DNA of 64,000 nucleotides, taken from positions 156,360,006-156,424,005 of the forward strand of contig CM060955.1 of the NCBI GenBank assembly GCA_030765055.1, given 5' to 3'. The notes under the pieces were generated by a model that worked only from the letters and a program-made list of their open reading frames with translations, did no database searches and had not been told where the DNA came from. Made by a program: the position numbers and the translations under genes. This document shows positions 32,831 through 41,599 of the stretch, piece after piece (position 1 is the first letter of the stretch; the number at the start of each line of letters is the position of its first letter). This stretch comes from Mantis religiosa. Lineage: Eukaryota; Arthropoda; Insecta; Mantodea; Mantidae.

Positions 32831-33059
32831 GTGTAAAAATGTGTCCAGTTTACAGAAAGGTAATTTGTGTGCATAGTTTCTAAGCCTTGGCCTCACAGAA
32901 TATCTATGTTAGCCATGTCTGAAGCAGTTTCGCTTTTGTTAATAAAATTGTTTATTTCATAACATTGTTGACATTCATAAACCTTTTAAGTTAATGTCTA
33001 AATTTCTTGTAATCGTAATCCTAGCTCTACTAAAGGAATTTTAGTTATCGTCACTGAAG

Positions 33060-33775
33060 CTATAATCGAACAGATGGAGAATTTATATAGTTCAGATGAT
33101 ATACAAACGTCGGATATTCTTGTGGTTACGTTGAGAAGTCTTGAGATACCTAAGGCCATAACATACATACACGTTTTCGCTATAAAACGAAGAATGCCGA
33201 AGGTTTAAAGAAGCGTTAGTACTGAGATTACTCCCGAGAAGAAATCTGCGGAATGGGCTACAGGAGGTTGGCTGTTCGGCTAGGGAGACCACGTACCAGA
33301 GTGCCGGATACAAGGACAAGCAGAAGGCTCTGGAGACGATGAAGCTCCTGGAAGGTCGTGATGTCGCCTTCGAGTTCCAGATCATCAATTTCATGTAACA
33401 CCGTGGCAAGGTGATCCTCAAGTGCCCCAAGGACGCTGAGAAAGTCCGCAATCTCTCAAAGGCTCTATAAACCTTCGAGAATTGGATCAATATCTAAAAG
33501 GCGCATTCTCGCCGAAGGAGAACCTCAATTACCTGCCAGTGGACGTGGTTGAGCGACTTGAGCGTTTAACGAAGCGCTTAGGAGTAGATACTAAGGTTTC
33601 CGGAACTCCCAGTAACTCCACAACAGCGTACAAGACTGCAAATGCTGATCTAAACCGACTCACTAAGTTCGATCTTAACAAGGAAAAGAGGGAACATGAA
33701 TTGTCTTCCAAAACTCTGCGAGTATTTTCAACATTTCATAACTTTGGTCTTCCAGAACTTGTAAATCTGTAAATG
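33060..33775 (+). pseudogene. Unrecognised decayed protein-coding sequence
   Basis: Frames between 33260 and 33775 look like real, broken coding sequence. The first has YKDKQKALETMKLLEGRDVA, FEFQIINFM, a stop, then KVILKCPKDAEKVRNLSKAL and another stop. After a frameshift the ORF 33482-33772 continues with PKENLNYLPVDVVERLERLT and ends NFGLPELVNL. Base composition is richer in GC than the flanks. A short upstream ORF starts at 33074. I do not recognise the family. The layout fits a processed pseudogene or a decayed host exon; no poly(A) tail is obvious. Confidence 0.5.
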
Positions 33776-33779
33776 TTTT

Positions 33780-34260
33780 CGTCTGTATTAGTGAAACACT
33801 GTAAAAATTGTTGTGATACTCGTTAATTATACCTTCACATAATCTTGAATTGCTGTAATAACTTTATAAATCTTCAGAAGAACTCTTAACCTCAAACTTT
33901 GTTGCCTCCATTTTAAAAACTTCCATTACCAACTGCTACCTGCCAGTATGTTAACAATATAGAACCATAGTTTCTGTGTATAGTGTTGACCAAAATAAAG
34001 GCATTTACCTATATATACGACATAAAAGCCAGTATTTATTTGAGTAGAGCTCGTATTTATATGCACTATAAAGGCATACGTCTGTGCACTAAAATATGCT
34101 CTAGAAACTTTATAATAAGCGTTTAAAATAAAGTAATTATTTAACTTTTCTCACATTTATTAATCTCGAAGTAATCAAATAGTAAATTCTTAAAGACACT
34201 AATATTAGTTTCTCTTTCTGTTTTAGTATTAGTCGTGTTTATTACAATAAACAAATGAAA
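33780..34260. other. No recognised feature
   Basis: AT-rich sequence with two aataaa signals (33994 and 34130). It could be a 3' UTR of the preceding decayed sequence or unrelated. Confidence 0.4.
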
Positions 34261-34262
34261 TC

Positions 34263-34517
34263 CAGGGAAAGAACCAAGTAAGTCACTTTGTATAAGAAAA
34301 GCAGAAAACTAATATTATAATTTAAAACACAATGGGTGATCCTCAAACATAGTGACATATTAATGCGTCACATGTAGTGAATTAAGTAAAGTGCAACTTC
34401 CTGTCCGTTAAATCAATAACATTGCACGAAACAAAAAGTGCATTCCAATAGAATTTTTCTTCTTCGGGGAAAACCCAGGTAAGTCATCTGAAACAGAAAG
34501 AAAACCAGGAAAGTCAG
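34263..34517 (+). repeat. Left cluster of a ~25-bp motif (three copies)
   Basis: Consensus near gaaaagaaccaggtaagtca. Copies lie at 34263-34288, 34465-34489 and 34494-34517, all on the plus strand. The last two are ~28 bases apart. The same motif occurs three times on the minus strand at 41054-41161, so the two clusters face each other around a minus-strand gene. This is the arrangement expected of subterminal transposase-binding sites in a DNA transposon. Confidence 0.55.
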
Positions 34518-34595
34518 CCACCAGAGATTTTGTTTGCAATTACAATAATTGAATTACTATCATTTTGCAATATTGCATTATTATTACTATTATTA

Positions 34596-34906
34596 TTACA
34601 TTATCTCAGAGATTATTTGGAGATGTTCCAATTCCTGGAAATAGTTCACTGCTAGGTTCCCACAGAACTTCATGAGGCTCATTATATCCTGGTACTTAGC
34701 TTTCGAGATGTGTAGAGGACCTGAGGAAAATGCAGAAATGTGTTACGTATATTGCATAATATAAGCAGTGTTATCAGAAAAGCTTAAGGGTGGGGTAATG
34801 TTTCTACTACAGTTACCTGAATAAGCCAAAGAAAGCAGCTCAAATTCTTCTGGTCTCTGTGTTGAAGCATCTTTCTTAAGCTTTCTTATAATACGGGATA
34901 CCTTGC
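34596..34906 (-). CDS. Downstream exons of a spliced minus-strand gene, possibly a transposase (interrupted by the LINE)
   Basis: Reading leftward from 34906 the frame gives GKVSRIIRKLKKDASTQRPE then ELLSLAYSG and reaches a donor (tcag|gtaact, exon end 34817, phase 1). After a 96-bp intron with a pyrimidine-rich acceptor (tttcctcag, next exon from 34720) the frame continues as PLHISKAKYQDIMSLMKFCG and ends at a stop at 34596-34598. Phase and acceptor match exactly. Upstream, the frame continues across the LINE target site into 40741-40922. The final IS.AKY.DI..LMKF pattern reminds me of the C-termini of some arthropod DDE transposases, but that is not a firm assignment. Confidence 0.55.
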
Positions 34907-34920
34907 CTCCATTATAGGTA
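34907..34920. repeat. Target-site duplication of the LINE, left copy
   Basis: ctccattataggta, identical to 40727-40740. Confidence 0.9.
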
Positions 34921-35257
34921 CCCCCCAGGGGCCTACTTCGGTAGGTACGGGTTTGGCGAACCCGGGGTCCCGAGCCAACAGTCTCCCTCGTGTGGGCTCC
35001 TCTTCGTGGTTGAGGGAGACGGTCAACAGGCCCACCCACGTGTAGGCCGTGCGTGGAGACCCGTGTCGGTGGAAAGGTTTGTCCTGGTGGTTGAGGGATG
35101 CGTATCTGAGCTCGTAACAGTATTTTTCTGAATTCGGGGAGGGTGCGCATTTCTAATACACTACTTTGGCTTCTGCTTCGCCTAAACGGGAGGTTAGGGA
35201 CTAACCCACCCCTAATCAATCGGCCAGGACTAGGTATTGTACCGACCTCCAGGGTGA

Positions 35258-36808
35258 GTGGGACGGCGAGCTCGCTATATCCCCTGTGTAGCCCTGTCAT
35301 CCCAGTGGGGTGACCCCTTGTTGGACTCCGTGGTGGGTGGGGAGCACTGGGGGATGAAATTTAGACCAACATTTATGGTTAACATACACCCCCCAAAAAA
35401 CAATAAACGTGGAAAGGATTTAGTTGAAAACAGTGTTAAGCAAGTAGTTGAGTGTGGTCCTCGCTACTTAGTTATTAAACGAACGGAGGAAGGTAGAACT
35501 TTTTCTACGGTTAATCCGTTTATTATACAGAAAGGTCTTGACAAAATAGCTGGTGCTGTTAAATCATGTACAAAATCTAGAAATGGCACGCTGCTGGTGG
35601 AAGCAACTACAGCATCCCAGGCAGCAAAGATACTGAAAGCCAACATGCTGGGCAGTTATCCAGTCAAAGTGGAGATGCATAGGACCCTGAATTCCTCGCG
35701 CGGTGTTGTAAACACTAGCGCGTTGGATGGAATGTCCAACGAGGATATTCAGGAGAACCTCCAGGAACAAGGCGTAACTGCAGTATATCGTGTCCAAAGG
35801 AGAGAACGAGGGGATATGGTTCCCACTCGTACCCTGTTCCTGACCTTTGATCGGGTAGATCTCCCTCAAAGAATCAGGGCAGGATATGAAGTGATTGAGG
35901 TTAGACCATACATACCTAACCCTCTGAGATGCTACCAATGTCAGCGGTTCGGTCACACTAGTGCATTCTGTAAAGGCGCACCTACATGTGTCAGCTGCGG
36001 AGCCGGCATGCATGAAAATGCATGTACATCACCTCCAGCATGCGTAAATTGTAGCGGTGAACATCCATCAAGTTCACGAGAATGTCCCCGTTATATTGAA
36101 GAGCGAGCTATTCAGGAGATCCGGGTTAAGGAAAAGGTTTCCTTTTCGGAAGCCCGGAAACTTCTATGTATCCTCAAGCCCTCTTCAACCACCTCCCGTA
36201 CCTATAGCTCTGTGGCGGCTACTCCGTCACCGAAACGGGAGGCTGGCACCCAAACATCTGATTTAAATGGGGCAACAATATCCGAGAAAGTTCTAGTGCC
36301 TAGATCGCAACCAAGAGCATCAGTAACACCATCTAAAACTCCGAGAACACAGACTACTGAAAATATCAGGTCAGTGAAGTCGCCTGAGAAAGCATCCACT
36401 TCTAACAACAGGACGAAATTGCCCATTGTATACCAAGCACCAGAGATCAAGTTCAAGACGCAGTATGATAGAACTGCCTTCCTGAAAGAAAGCACAAAGT
36501 CTGCTCCAGAAAAGTCCAAGAAACGTAGCCCTAGAGCGTCTCCGAGATCATCGTCGGGGTCATCTTCTGGGGAGGACTACGACCGGCGACCGTCATCTAC
36601 GTCGGTCGGAATTTCCAATCGCTTCGAGCCCCTCGAATCGAAGGTTGTAGAAGGAAAACCGTCCTCTTCCATAGAGGATATGGAGCATGAAACAGCTGAC
36701 CACGCTGCTACATCTGCAGCAAAGAAGAGGCAGGATAAACCTGCCGAAACTAGCCCTACACCAAAGAAAAAGGGCAAATTGATTCGGCCACCCATGAAGT
36801 CGTCTTAA
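35258..36808 (+). CDS. LINE ORF1, gag-like nucleic-acid-binding protein
   Basis: 516 codons from the first Met; the second Met at 35354 (MKFRPTFMVNIHPP) is an equally plausible start because the first 32 residues look like read-through of the UTR. Residues ~225-276 hold three Cys/His zinc knuckles: CYQCQRFGHTSAFC (CX2CX4HX4C), then CVSCGAGMHENAC and CVNCSGEHPSSSREC. A Ser/Pro/Lys-rich, basic C-terminal region follows. Such proteins coat the LINE RNA and accompany ORF2. The reading frame is undamaged. Confidence 0.9.
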   Translation: MGRRARYIPCVALSSQWGDPLLDSVVGGEHWGMKFRPTFMVNIHPPKNNKRGKDLVENSVKQVVECGPRYLVIKRTEEGRTFSTVNPFIIQKGLDKIAGAVKSCTKSRNGTLLVEATTASQAAKILKANMLGSYPVKVEMHRTLNSSRGVVNTSALDGMSNEDIQENLQEQGVTAVYRVQRRERGDMVPTRTLFLTFDRVDLPQRIRAGYEVIEVRPYIPNPLRCYQCQRFGHTSAFCKGAPTCVSCGAGMHENACTSPPACVNCSGEHPSSSRECPRYIEERAIQEIRVKEKVSFSEARKLLCILKPSSTTSRTYSSVAATPSPKREAGTQTSDLNGATISEKVLVPRSQPRASVTPSKTPRTQTTENIRSVKSPEKASTSNNRTKLPIVYQAPEIKFKTQYDRTAFLKESTKSAPEKSKKRSPRASPRSSSGSSSGEDYDRRPSSTSVGISNRFEPLESKVVEGKPSSSIEDMEHETADHAATSAAKKRQDKPAETSPTPKKKGKLIRPPMKSS

Positions 36809-36845
36809 TGTAGACTACCTTTACATCTTATATCCCATAGTTCCA

Positions 36846-39800
36846 ATGGCTATCCTACAATGGAACATACGAGGATTAAGAGCGCATCGACCAGAATTGG
36901 AACTTTTGCTCAGTAAGCATCACCCCTTAGTGGTATGCTTACAAGAGACTAAGCTACGACCACAAGACAACTTTAAAATCAGACGCTACACACCACTGAG
37001 GTGTGATGTTGAAACAGAAGAGGGCATTCCTGCACACGGGGGTACTATGATGCTCCTCAGGGATGACATATTTGTAGATCCGTTACAGCTACAGTCTGAT
37101 TTACAATCTGTAGCTGTAAGGATTAAGCTGCCATCAATAGAATTTTGCATTTGCACTGTATATCTCCCGCCATCAGATGACCTCTCGTTAGTTGACCTTG
37201 AAGATCTGGTTTCCCAACTTTCAACACCATTTCTAATAGTTGGAGACTTTAATGCCCATCACCCACTTTGGGGCTCAAATCGGGCATGTTCGAGAGGCAA
37301 CCTCATTGCAAAATTCCTGGAGAGCAATAACTTGGTTCTCCTGAACACCGGAGAGCCCACATTCCTCTCAGACGCGTTTAACACCTATTCGCACATCGAT
37401 TTGGCAGTGTGTTCATCCCAGTTAGCTGTTTCATTACAGTGGAATGTCATCTCTGATTTACATTCCAGCGACCACCTTCCATGTCTTCTTAGTCTCTTAG
37501 CACAAGATGTGTCTCCCTCACGTATCCCTAGATGGCGCTTTGATCGTGCCAACTGGAATCTTTACACTCAGTTGGCTGTCTTTGAATACAACGAGCACGA
37601 TTCTGTGAATGATTTAGTCGATCATCTCACAGAGAAAATTCTTTCCGCTGCAGAACAGTCTATTCCACGTTCGGCTACCCAACCCGGTCGATTTCCTGTC
37701 CCATGGTGGACCAACGACTGCCGGAATGCTATTCGTGCTCGTAGACGTGCTCTAAGGGTATTCCAACGACACCCTACGCTAAGTAATCTAATTGAGTACA
37801 AGAAAGCGCGCGCAAAATCTAGGCAAATAATTAAGGATAGCAAAAAGACCTCATGGAACAAATTTGTATCATCTTTTAACAGATGTACACCCTCATCTGT
37901 TGTATGGGATAAATTAAGGCGCGTGGCCGGAAAATCAACCCACTTGCCAATCGCTGGTCTGAAAACAGCTGCAGGAGTTGTTGTTGATCCGTTTGTTGTG
38001 GCTAACACCTTCGGCTGTGCTTTCGCTCAGGTGTCTAGCTCATGCAATTATGCTCCTGAGTTTATCTCAATTAAGACTCAGGTAGAATCTCAAGGTTTCG
38101 TGTTTAGTTCCAGAAACCTTGAAGACTATAACCGCCTCTTCATCTTGGCAGAGCTAGAACACGCTCTTTCGTCATCACGACTGACAGCACCAGGACCGGA
38201 CGGAATCCACGTTCAAATGTTACAACATCTCTCACCTGAAGGTAAGGCATTCCTGCTCGAGGTGTATAACCGTGTTTGGGTTGATGCCACGTTTCCTGAA
38301 AAGTGGCGAGAAGCTACCATTATACCTATCTTGAAAGCTGGCAAGGACCGTCACCTCCCTTCTAGCTACCGCCCTATTTCCCTCACCAGTTGCGTATGCA
38401 AGGTGATGGAACGCATGATAAATGGGCGGTTGGTATGGTGGCTGGAAACGCACAACCTACTGAATAACATCCAGTGCGGTTTCCGACGACGCCGTTCAAC
38501 AGTGGATCATCTTGTGTCCATGTCGACACAGATTATGAACGGATTTCTTAAGAACTGTCAAACAGTCGGAATATTTTTTGACCTCGAAAAGGCTTATGAT
38601 ACGTGTTGGCGGGCAGGGTTGCTACGTACTCTGCACACCTGGAATATACGTGGACGCCTACCACTCTTCCTTCAGGAATTCCTGAAAGACCGCGTATTCC
38701 GAGTAAGGGTTGGCTCGGTTTTTTCGAACCTTTTTGTTCAGGAGAACGGTGTACCACAGGGGTCGGTACTAAGTGTTACGTTGTTTGCTATTGCGATTAA
38801 TTCTATCTCGAAATGTGTACCTCCAGGTGTCTCGTCATGCCTATTTGTAGACGACTTTGCCGTCTACTGTACATCTCAGCGCACTCCGTTTTTAGAGCGC
38901 CGTCTTCAGACCACCTTGGACAACCTTAAGAGTTGGAGTTTAAAAAACGGCTTCCGTTTTTCCGCTGAGAAAACCATCTGTGTAAACTTCTGGCGTCAGC
39001 AGAGTCGACTACCTCCAAGGCTCCGGCTAGGCGCTGATCTACTACCTTTTGCAGATGAGACGAGGTTCCTTGGATTGATATTTGATAGAAAACTTAGTTG
39101 GTCGTCGCATATAGAACAACTGAAAGCACGATGTGACCGATCTTTGAATATCTTGCGGGTACTAAGTGGAAAATCGTGGGGAGCGGATCGTGCAGTGTTA
39201 TTGCGACTTTATCGGGCACTCATCCGTTCCAAATTAGACTATGGTAGTATCGTTTATGGCTCAGCACGACCATCTGTGCTGAAGAGATTAGACACAGTCC
39301 ATAACTGTGGCATACGTATAGCTGTTGGGGCATTTCCAACGAGCCGAGTTATAAGCCTGTATGCTGAGTCTGCAGAACCTCCTCTGCACTACAGGCGCAA
39401 CATGTTATTAGCCAATTATGGCTGTGGACTTAATTGCATGCCCACACATCCATCGTTTACGCCGTTCTTTAATACCTTCATGGACGTGCGTTATAGGAAC
39501 ACTACTATTAAACCAAAGCCACCTGGTTTTCGTTTCCGGGAGCTCCTTAGACATCTTGATACTGACATGCCCAAGATGTATCCTAGGGGGGAGAGGACAT
39601 ACCCTCCTTGGTTGTGCAGAGCGTCCCCGGTTGATCTGGGCATGACTAAATATGATAAATCTACCATGTCTATGTCTAGTATCCGCACATGTTTTTTAGA
39701 ATTTTTATCGCGATATCAGGACCATTTTGTAATTTATACTGATGGCTCCAAGAACTCAAATGGCGTTGGTTGTGCTTACGTGTGTGGAACCGAACCCTAT

Positions 39801-40529
39801 ACATTCGGATTCCACACTAGCACTTCCATTTTTACTGCAGAGCTTTATGCAATATACCGGGCCATTTTACACGTACGCCGACGAAAGTTGGGGGACTGCT
39901 TAATCCTGAGTGATTCCCTCAGTGCTCTTCAAAGCCTACGGCAGCTGTACAACTACCACCCTATTGTGCAGCGTATACAGGATGCCCTCCACGTTTTACA
40001 CGCTTCTGGCGTTAACGTGGTGTGTGCATGGATCCCTGGTCACGTAGGCTTGCGGGGGAATGAAATGGCGGATTCAGCAGCCAAGACGGCTATCATGAAG
40101 CCCAGGGTTCGAATACCATCTGTGACATCGGAAGACTTTAGGGCCGAATTGCGGAGAGCTGTGCAAACCTGCTGGCAGGAAGAGTGGTATGCTCTCCGCA
40201 ATAATAAACTTAGATCTGTCAAAGAACTTCCGATTCCCTGGGTTACCTCCTGTCGGTCATCTCGTCGCGAGGAGGTGAGTTTGGCTCGGTTACGAATTGG
40301 GCACTGCATTTTTACTCATAGTTTTCTTTTTAAAAAGGAGCCTTCTCCACTATGTCCGTTTTGTAATGAAGCGTTGTCTGTACGACACGTGCTGCTAGAG
40401 TGTTTTCACCTAGCAGACCTTAGGACGTCTCTGCAGCTGCCGGTCAGCTTTGCAGAAATTCTAGCGGACGATAACGCAGTAGTGAAGAAGGTTTTTAGGT
40501 TCTTTTCGAGATTAGATTTTAGGATTTAG
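36846..40529 (+). CDS. LINE ORF2: endonuclease, reverse transcriptase, RNase H
   Basis: 1227 codons, uninterrupted. The apurinic-type endonuclease occupies residues ~1-230: MAILQWNIRGLRAHRPEL at the start, LQETKL, GDFNAHHPLWGS and SDHLPCLL. The reverse transcriptase (~430-760) has APGPDGIHVQML, SYRPISLTSCVCKVMERM, FDLEKAYDTCWRAGLL and GVPQGSVLSVTLF. Its active site reads LFVDDFAVY at ~667, with Val in place of the common Ala of YADD. RNase H (~955-1085) shows VIYTDGSKNSNGVGCAY, TAELYAIYRAIL, LILSDSLSAL and PGHVGLRGNEMADSAAK, so all four catalytic carboxylates are present. A CPFC...H....C knuckle lies near the end. Confidence 0.95.
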   Translation: MAILQWNIRGLRAHRPELELLLSKHHPLVVCLQETKLRPQDNFKIRRYTPLRCDVETEEGIPAHGGTMMLLRDDIFVDPLQLQSDLQSVAVRIKLPSIEFCICTVYLPPSDDLSLVDLEDLVSQLSTPFLIVGDFNAHHPLWGSNRACSRGNLIAKFLESNNLVLLNTGEPTFLSDAFNTYSHIDLAVCSSQLAVSLQWNVISDLHSSDHLPCLLSLLAQDVSPSRIPRWRFDRANWNLYTQLAVFEYNEHDSVNDLVDHLTEKILSAAEQSIPRSATQPGRFPVPWWTNDCRNAIRARRRALRVFQRHPTLSNLIEYKKARAKSRQIIKDSKKTSWNKFVSSFNRCTPSSVVWDKLRRVAGKSTHLPIAGLKTAAGVVVDPFVVANTFGCAFAQVSSSCNYAPEFISIKTQVESQGFVFSSRNLEDYNRLFILAELEHALSSSRLTAPGPDGIHVQMLQHLSPEGKAFLLEVYNRVWVDATFPEKWREATIIPILKAGKDRHLPSSYRPISLTSCVCKVMERMINGRLVWWLETHNLLNNIQCGFRRRRSTVDHLVSMSTQIMNGFLKNCQTVGIFFDLEKAYDTCWRAGLLRTLHTWNIRGRLPLFLQEFLKDRVFRVRVGSVFSNLFVQENGVPQGSVLSVTLFAIAINSISKCVPPGVSSCLFVDDFAVYCTSQRTPFLERRLQTTLDNLKSWSLKNGFRFSAEKTICVNFWRQQSRLPPRLRLGADLLPFADETRFLGLIFDRKLSWSSHIEQLKARCDRSLNILRVLSGKSWGADRAVLLRLYRALIRSKLDYGSIVYGSARPSVLKRLDTVHNCGIRIAVGAFPTSRVISLYAESAEPPLHYRRNMLLANYGCGLNCMPTHPSFTPFFNTFMDVRYRNTTIKPKPPGFRFRELLRHLDTDMPKMYPRGERTYPPWLCRASPVDLGMTKYDKSTMSMSSIRTCFLEFLSRYQDHFVIYTDGSKNSNGVGCAYVCGTEPYTFGFHTSTSIFTAELYAIYRAILHVRRRKLGDCLILSDSLSALQSLRQLYNYHPIVQRIQDALHVLHASGVNVVCAWIPGHVGLRGNEMADSAAKTAIMKPRVRIPSVTSEDFRAELRRAVQTCWQEEWYALRNNKLRSVKELPIPWVTSCRSSRREEVSLARLRIGHCIFTHSFLFKKEPSPLCPFCNEALSVRHVLLECFHLADLRTSLQLPVSFAEILADDNAVVKKVFRFFSRLDFRI

Positions 40530-40672
40530 CAAATAGAATTTATGGTTTTTGGATGCTTTTTTTTTTTCTATTCTTTTTTTTTTCAACGCGTATATATTTT
40601 TTTTTTAACATAGTTATACTGTTTTAGAATGATTTATATCTGGCTTTTGCCATGACCATTTTCTTTTAAAAA

Positions 40673-40726
40673 GGGCGCTGATGACCTCTGTAGTTGAGCG
40701 CCCTTATACTCATCATCACTCACTCA
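40673..40726 (+). other. 3' hairpin and simple-repeat tail of the LINE
   Basis: gggcgctgatgacc...gttgagcgcccttat can form a stem of six G-C-rich pairs, followed by atcatcatcactcactcact. A shorter hairpin with a very similar layout ends another LINE insertion at 41795-41857, so this is probably the recognition structure for reverse transcription. Confidence 0.7.
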
Positions 40727-40740
40727 CTCCATTATAGGTA
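40727..40740. repeat. Target-site duplication of the LINE, right copy
   Basis: ctccattataggta, identical to 34907-34920. One copy belongs to the original minus-strand reading frame (Thr-Tyr-Asn-Gly on the minus strand). Confidence 0.9.
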
Positions 40741-41130
40741 GCTCTCCAGTTCAACAGACGTGGATGGTCGGATGAGGTGCAAATTTCCTTGACGGACTGC
40801 GTATTAAATGGACATTTGGCCACATAGTTCTGATCTAAATTTTTTCTCCAGCCATACACCATTTCCTGACAGACATTCACAACAGTAAAAGGTGAAGGTT
40901 TGGCTCTTGAATTTGTAATCATGTTTATGAACTACTCTTTGTTTCAAATTCCAAAGACAAACATTCTTATCACATTCCAAGTAGGAATGGCTGAAGCAGA
41001 ACGAAGAGTTAATGGTGGGATACGTCGATATCGCACTGTCTCTGTTACTAGAAAGATGACTTGCCTGGTCTTTTCGCGGGGAAAGTGACGTACCTGGTTC
41101 TTTTCCTGTACGCCAAAATTTAAACGTCAA
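40741..41130 (-). CDS. Upstream part of the interrupted minus-strand gene
   Basis: The frame 40922-40741 encodes VNVCQEMVYGWRKNLDQNYV, AKCPFNTQSVKEICTSSDHP and RLLNWRATYNG, then meets the LINE target site and continues in the same frame at 34906. Upstream, a different frame (41130-40804) carries CDKNVCLWNLKQRVVHKHDY then KFKSQTFTFYCCECL, a Cys/His-rich stretch. Joining the two needs a frameshift or a small intron around 40860-40920. The whole is unrecognised. With the introns downstream and the motif clusters outside, a DNA-transposon gene is the favoured reading, but a host gene is not excluded. The LINE insertion has certainly disrupted it. Confidence 0.5.
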
Positions 41131-41161
41131 AACACCCCACGACTAACCAGCTCTTTTCCTG
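41054..41161 (-). repeat. Right cluster of the ~25-bp motif (three copies, inverted)
   Basis: Minus-strand copies at 41078-41054, 41108-41083 and 41161-41138, matching the consensus gaaaagaaccaggtaagtca with a few differences. The first two are ~28 bases apart, the same spacing as the last pair of the left cluster. Confidence 0.55.
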
Positions 41162-41203
41162 TTTCATACCTTTAAAAGATGGTACTTCCCAAGGAGAATT
41201 TCC

Positions 41204-41490
41204 ATTAATTGTACCTAATAGTGGTCCGAACTATAAAGCCCGGGCCTTAAAGTACTTACAGCATAGTAAATCGCCATTAATGTAGTTGTCTCATGTGTTT
41301 GTGAGAACTCCTAAGTGGTTTACCGGGAAAAACACGAGTCAGTTGGAGAATTTAATGTCATGTCGGCACGTTGGCCATAGTAGCTCAAGGATTAGAGCGG
41401 CTGGACGGCAACCAGAGGATCCGTGGTTCAAATCCCGGCTATGACATTGATTTTTGCAGTTTGACTCTATCTTTCCACCTTATAATTACT
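41204..41490 (+). mobile_element. tRNA-core composite element, copy H (most complete)
   Basis: Single, un-expanded copy showing the normal order: ccattaattgtacctaatag, the 91-bp arm once (aactataaagcccgggcctt to cctaagtggttt), gggaaaaacacgagtcagtt, tRNA-like core 41374-41445 (B box ggttcaaatccc) and cagtttgactctatc. The right arm is truncated near 41490. Unlike standard SINEs the pol III-like core lies ~170 bases inside the element. Confidence 0.78.
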
Positions 41491-41599
41491 GGAAAAAAAG
41501 AAAAGAAAATCACAAGAAAACTTAAAAACTCAACAAAATGTTCTTACTAAAGCCAAATAAATCAAACGGCCGCCGATATGACCATTGCAGTTAAAGTCG

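Larger units (their letters stand above)
34921..40726 (+). mobile_element. Full-length LINE of the I superfamily, intact
   Basis: A 5.8-kb retrotransposon bounded by a 14-bp direct repeat. Order: ~340-base 5' UTR, ORF1 (gag-like, 35258-36808), a 37-base gap, ORF2 (36846-40529, endonuclease-RT-RNase H), and a short 3' UTR with T-runs. The 3' end has a hairpin (gggcgc...gcgccc, 40673-40703) and a simple tail of atc/tcac repeats. No stops or frameshifts are seen in either ORF. Presence of RNase H points to the I superfamily rather than Jockey. It is probably a recent insertion and a possible source copy. Confidence 0.92.

Noticed and set aside
34743..35300. 185-codon minus ORF as one gene
   Set aside because: Its upstream two-thirds is the antisense of the LINE 5' UTR. 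Only the part left of 34920 belongs to the interrupted gene.
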